From Streptosporangiaceae bacterium (GTDB taxonomy: Bacteria; Actinomycetota; Actinomycetes; Streptosporangiales; Streptosporangiaceae), in the NCBI GenBank assembly GCA_030052355.1, contig JASIGS010000322.1, positions 1 through 6,325 on the forward strand: a stretch of 6,325 nucleotides of DNA, in the 5' to 3' direction. The stretch's first letter is position 1; every line of letters starts with the position of its first letter. This document shows positions 5,030-6,325 of the stretch, one piece after another. The notes below the pieces were generated by a model. That model had not been told where the DNA came from and searched no databases. It saw only the letters and a program-made list of their open reading frames with translations. The translations under genes and the position numbers were made by a program.

Positions 5030-5539
5030 CTAGGCGGCGCTCGGCTCCAGGTAGGCCGCCCACTGCGGGTCCCCGTCGTTGACTGCCCCGATCAGCCGCC
5101 AGTGCGGACCCCGAGGCGCCGCCGGGTCGCGGGCTAGCGTCCAGCCGAGTTCCTCGATCAGCCGGTCAGCCTTGCGGTGGTTGCAGCGGGTGCAGGACGC
5201 CACACAGTTCTCCCAGCTGTGCTGCCCGCCCTTGCTGCGCGGCACGACGTGGTCGATCGTGTCCGCCTTGATGCCGCAGTACGCGCACAGATAGTTGTCG
5301 CGGCGCATCAGCGCCGCCCTGGTCAGCGGGATCCGGTTGCGATGCGGTACCCGGACGTAGCGCCGCAGCCTGATCACGGAGGGAACGGCCAGCTTCTCCG
5401 ACGCGGAATGCAGCAGCAACCCGTCGGGGTCGTCGTGCACAACATCTGCCTTCTCGCCCAGCACGAGGCACACCGCGCGGTGCAGGCCCACCGTGGTCAG
5501 CGGCTCATAGGTGATGTTGAGCAGCAGCACCCGACGCAC
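5030..5539 (-). CDS. HNH endonuclease-family protein
   Basis: The 169-residue product is an HNH nuclease-like protein of a type widespread and well conserved in actinobacteria; its biological role is not established to my knowledge. An N-terminal region of about 75 residues (RRVLLLNITYEPL, then VPSVIRLRRYVRVP at 52-65) precedes a zinc-stabilised HNH domain. That domain has CAYC (C85, C88), DHVVPRSKGG with D96 and H97, WENCV with N111, and CTRCNHRKADR with C116, C119, N120 and H121. The metal-binding cysteine pairs and the H-N-N/H core are intact, so nuclease activity is plausible. I chose the GTG at 5539 because GGAGG lies five bases upstream and the product then begins (M)RRVLLLN, the usual start of these proteins. 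The in-frame ATG at 5635 would add 32 residues that look like translated leader. It stands alone, convergent with the importer operon and divergent from the peptidase. Confidence 0.9.
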   Translation of the reverse strand: MRRVLLLNITYEPLTTVGLHRAVCLVLGEKADVVHDDPDGLLLHSASEKLAVPSVIRLRRYVRVPHRNRIPLTRAALMRRDNYLCAYCGIKADTIDHVVPRSKGGQHSWENCVASCTRCNHRKADRLIEELGWTLARDPAAPRGPHWRLIGAVNDGDPQWAAYLEPSAA

Positions 5540-5544
5540 GCGCA

Positions 5545-5550
5545 CCTCCC
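5545..5550 (-). promoter_or_regulatory. Shine-Dalgarno of the HNH gene; decides its start
   Basis: GGGAGG on the minus strand lies five bases before the GTG at 5539. It overlaps another in-frame GTG (5545-5543), which is therefore too close to be used. Confidence 0.75.
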
Positions 5551-5731
5551 GCTCCGGGGAAAGAGCCAGTACCAGCAACCATATGCGCGCCGGCCACGTG
5601 GCGCCGGGGCACCCGTGACCAGTGTGACCGGCCAAGGCTCAGATAGCCAACACCAAAAGGCTGACGGGGCACGGAACGTGAGGTAACAGCAGCCTGGCGG
5701 CGAGGCAACGGTCACGATGCGCACGGCGCGG

Positions 5732-5755
5732 CACCAGCCGCCAGTCCGGCTGGTG
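5732..5755. promoter_or_regulatory. Perfect 9-bp inverted repeat upstream of the peptidase gene
   Basis: CACCAGCCG (5732-5740) and CGGCTGGTG (5747-5755) are exact inverted copies with a six-base spacer. The dyad ends 37 bases before the peptidase start, just upstream of where a -35 would lie. A transcription-factor operator is a reasonable reading; a hairpin in a longer transcript is the alternative. Confidence 0.4.
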
Positions 5756-5779
5756 AACGCCGGGCGGCGGTAGTCCGGC

Positions 5780-5785
5780 TATGGT
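5780..5785 (+). promoter_or_regulatory. Candidate -10 element of a leaderless peptidase promoter
   Basis: TATGGT fits TANNNT and is followed by seven bases and then the ATG at 5793, the same arrangement as at dapA. No Shine-Dalgarno sequence precedes that ATG. No good -35 hexamer is visible at standard spacing. Confidence 0.4.
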
Positions 5786-5792
5786 GCCTGTC

Positions 5793-6325
5793 ATGACCTT
5801 GCCGCCGTATCCGAATGCGCCCCGCCAGGACATCACCGACAGCCTGCACGGGCGCGAGGTCCCCGACCCGTACCGCTGGCTCGAGGACGCCGACAGCGAG
5901 CAGACTCGGGCGTGGCTGCACGCCGAGGATGAGTTTTACCAGGCTTTCCTGGCCGGCGTGCCCGGCCGGGAACGGTTCGCCGCGAGGCTCACCGAACTGC
6001 TCGGGGCCGGGGAGGTGGGCAACCCGGTCTGGCGCGGCGAACGTCAGTTCTTCATCCGGCGCGAACCCGGCCAGGAGCACGCCTCGCTGTTCACGGCCAC
6101 GGCCTCCGAAGGCGAGCGGAAACTGATCGACCCGATCGCGATCGACCCGTCGGGAACGACGACGCTGGATAGCTGGCAGCCCGACCACTCCGGGGGGCTG
6201 CTCGCCTACCAGCTCTCCGAGGGCGGCACCGAGGAATCGGTGCTGCGGGTCATGGACGTCGCCACCGGCAGCGACGTGGACGGGCCGATCGACCGCTGCC
6301 GGTACTCGGATGTCGCGTGGTTGCC
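5793..6325 (+). CDS. Prolyl oligopeptidase-family serine peptidase (S9A), N-terminal part
   Basis: S9A peptidases cleave short peptides, typically after proline (prolyl endopeptidase) or basic residues (oligopeptidase B). Only the first 177 codons are present; the family is usually about 700 residues. The start of the N-terminal domain is clear: PPYPNAPRQDITDSLHG, then the hallmark DPYRWLED (25-32), a W-rich helix (TRAWLHAEDEFYQ), and entry into the beta-propeller (NPVWRGERQFFIRREPGQEH, 77-96; LLAYQLSEGGTEESVLRVMD, 136-155). The catalytic Ser, Asp and His lie beyond the window edge, so activity and specificity cannot be judged. The ATG at 5793 is preferred because the family start aligns and a -10-like TATGGT sits seven bases upstream. 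The in-frame ATG at 5781 would add four residues and overlap that element. No signal peptide is seen, so a cytoplasmic enzyme is likely. Confidence 0.93.
   Translation, partial: MTLPPYPNAPRQDITDSLHGREVPDPYRWLEDADSEQTRAWLHAEDEFYQAFLAGVPGRERFAARLTELLGAGEVGNPVWRGERQFFIRREPGQEHASLFTATASEGERKLIDPIAIDPSGTTTLDSWQPDHSGGLLAYQLSEGGTEESVLRVMDVATGSDVDGPIDRCRYSDVAWL

Noticed and set aside
4842..5033. Small plus-strand gene across the 31-bp repeats
   Set aside because: The repeat period is not a multiple of three, the product is low complexity, and there is no ribosome-binding site.
5540..5635. Longer HNH protein starting at ATG 5635
   Set aside because: The extra 32 residues do not resemble the family, and a well-spaced GGAGG precedes GTG 5539.

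Overview
The window comes from the chromosome of a high-GC actinobacterium. The base composition is strongly GC-rich with G/C-rich third codon positions and frequent GTG starts. The dapA-rnj gene order is the one known from Mycobacterium and Streptomyces. The CysCys HNH protein is of a type common in actinobacteria. The genus cannot be fixed from the sequence.

Layout. On the minus strand at the left edge, dapA (4-hydroxy-tetrahydrodipicolinate synthase) runs into rnj (ribonuclease J, only its first 105 codons present) with a GTGA start/stop overlap. A 661-base divergent intergenic region follows. Its left part holds the dapA promoter, which looks leaderless, and a GC-rich hairpin. Its middle holds a compact, apparently structured element of three nested or adjacent helices (1578-1653). 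Its right part is a cobalamin riboswitch with a clear B12 box and a ribosome-binding-site-masking hairpin. The riboswitch leads into a plus-strand operon for a vitamin B12-type ABC importer: a lipoprotein binding protein (btuF-like), a FecCD-family permease (btuC-like) and an ATPase (btuD-like), joined by two further GTGA overlaps. After the operon comes a three-copy 31-bp tandem repeat and a convergent minus-strand HNH endonuclease-family gene. A 253-base divergent spacer with a perfect 9-bp dyad separates that gene from the start of a plus-strand S9A prolyl oligopeptidase-family gene, which is cut by the right edge.

How the genes work together. The riboswitch makes cobalamin the best substrate call for the importer. 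When internal cobalamin is high, translation of the binding protein, and through the coupled overlaps of the permease and ATPase, should fall. DapA and RNase J are co-expressed but have no evident metabolic link to B12 uptake. The HNH and peptidase genes appear to be independent units.

No wholly new gene system is evident. The most interesting parts are non-coding: the competing helices of the riboswitch expression platform, the unexplained structured element just upstream of it, and the tandem repeat.
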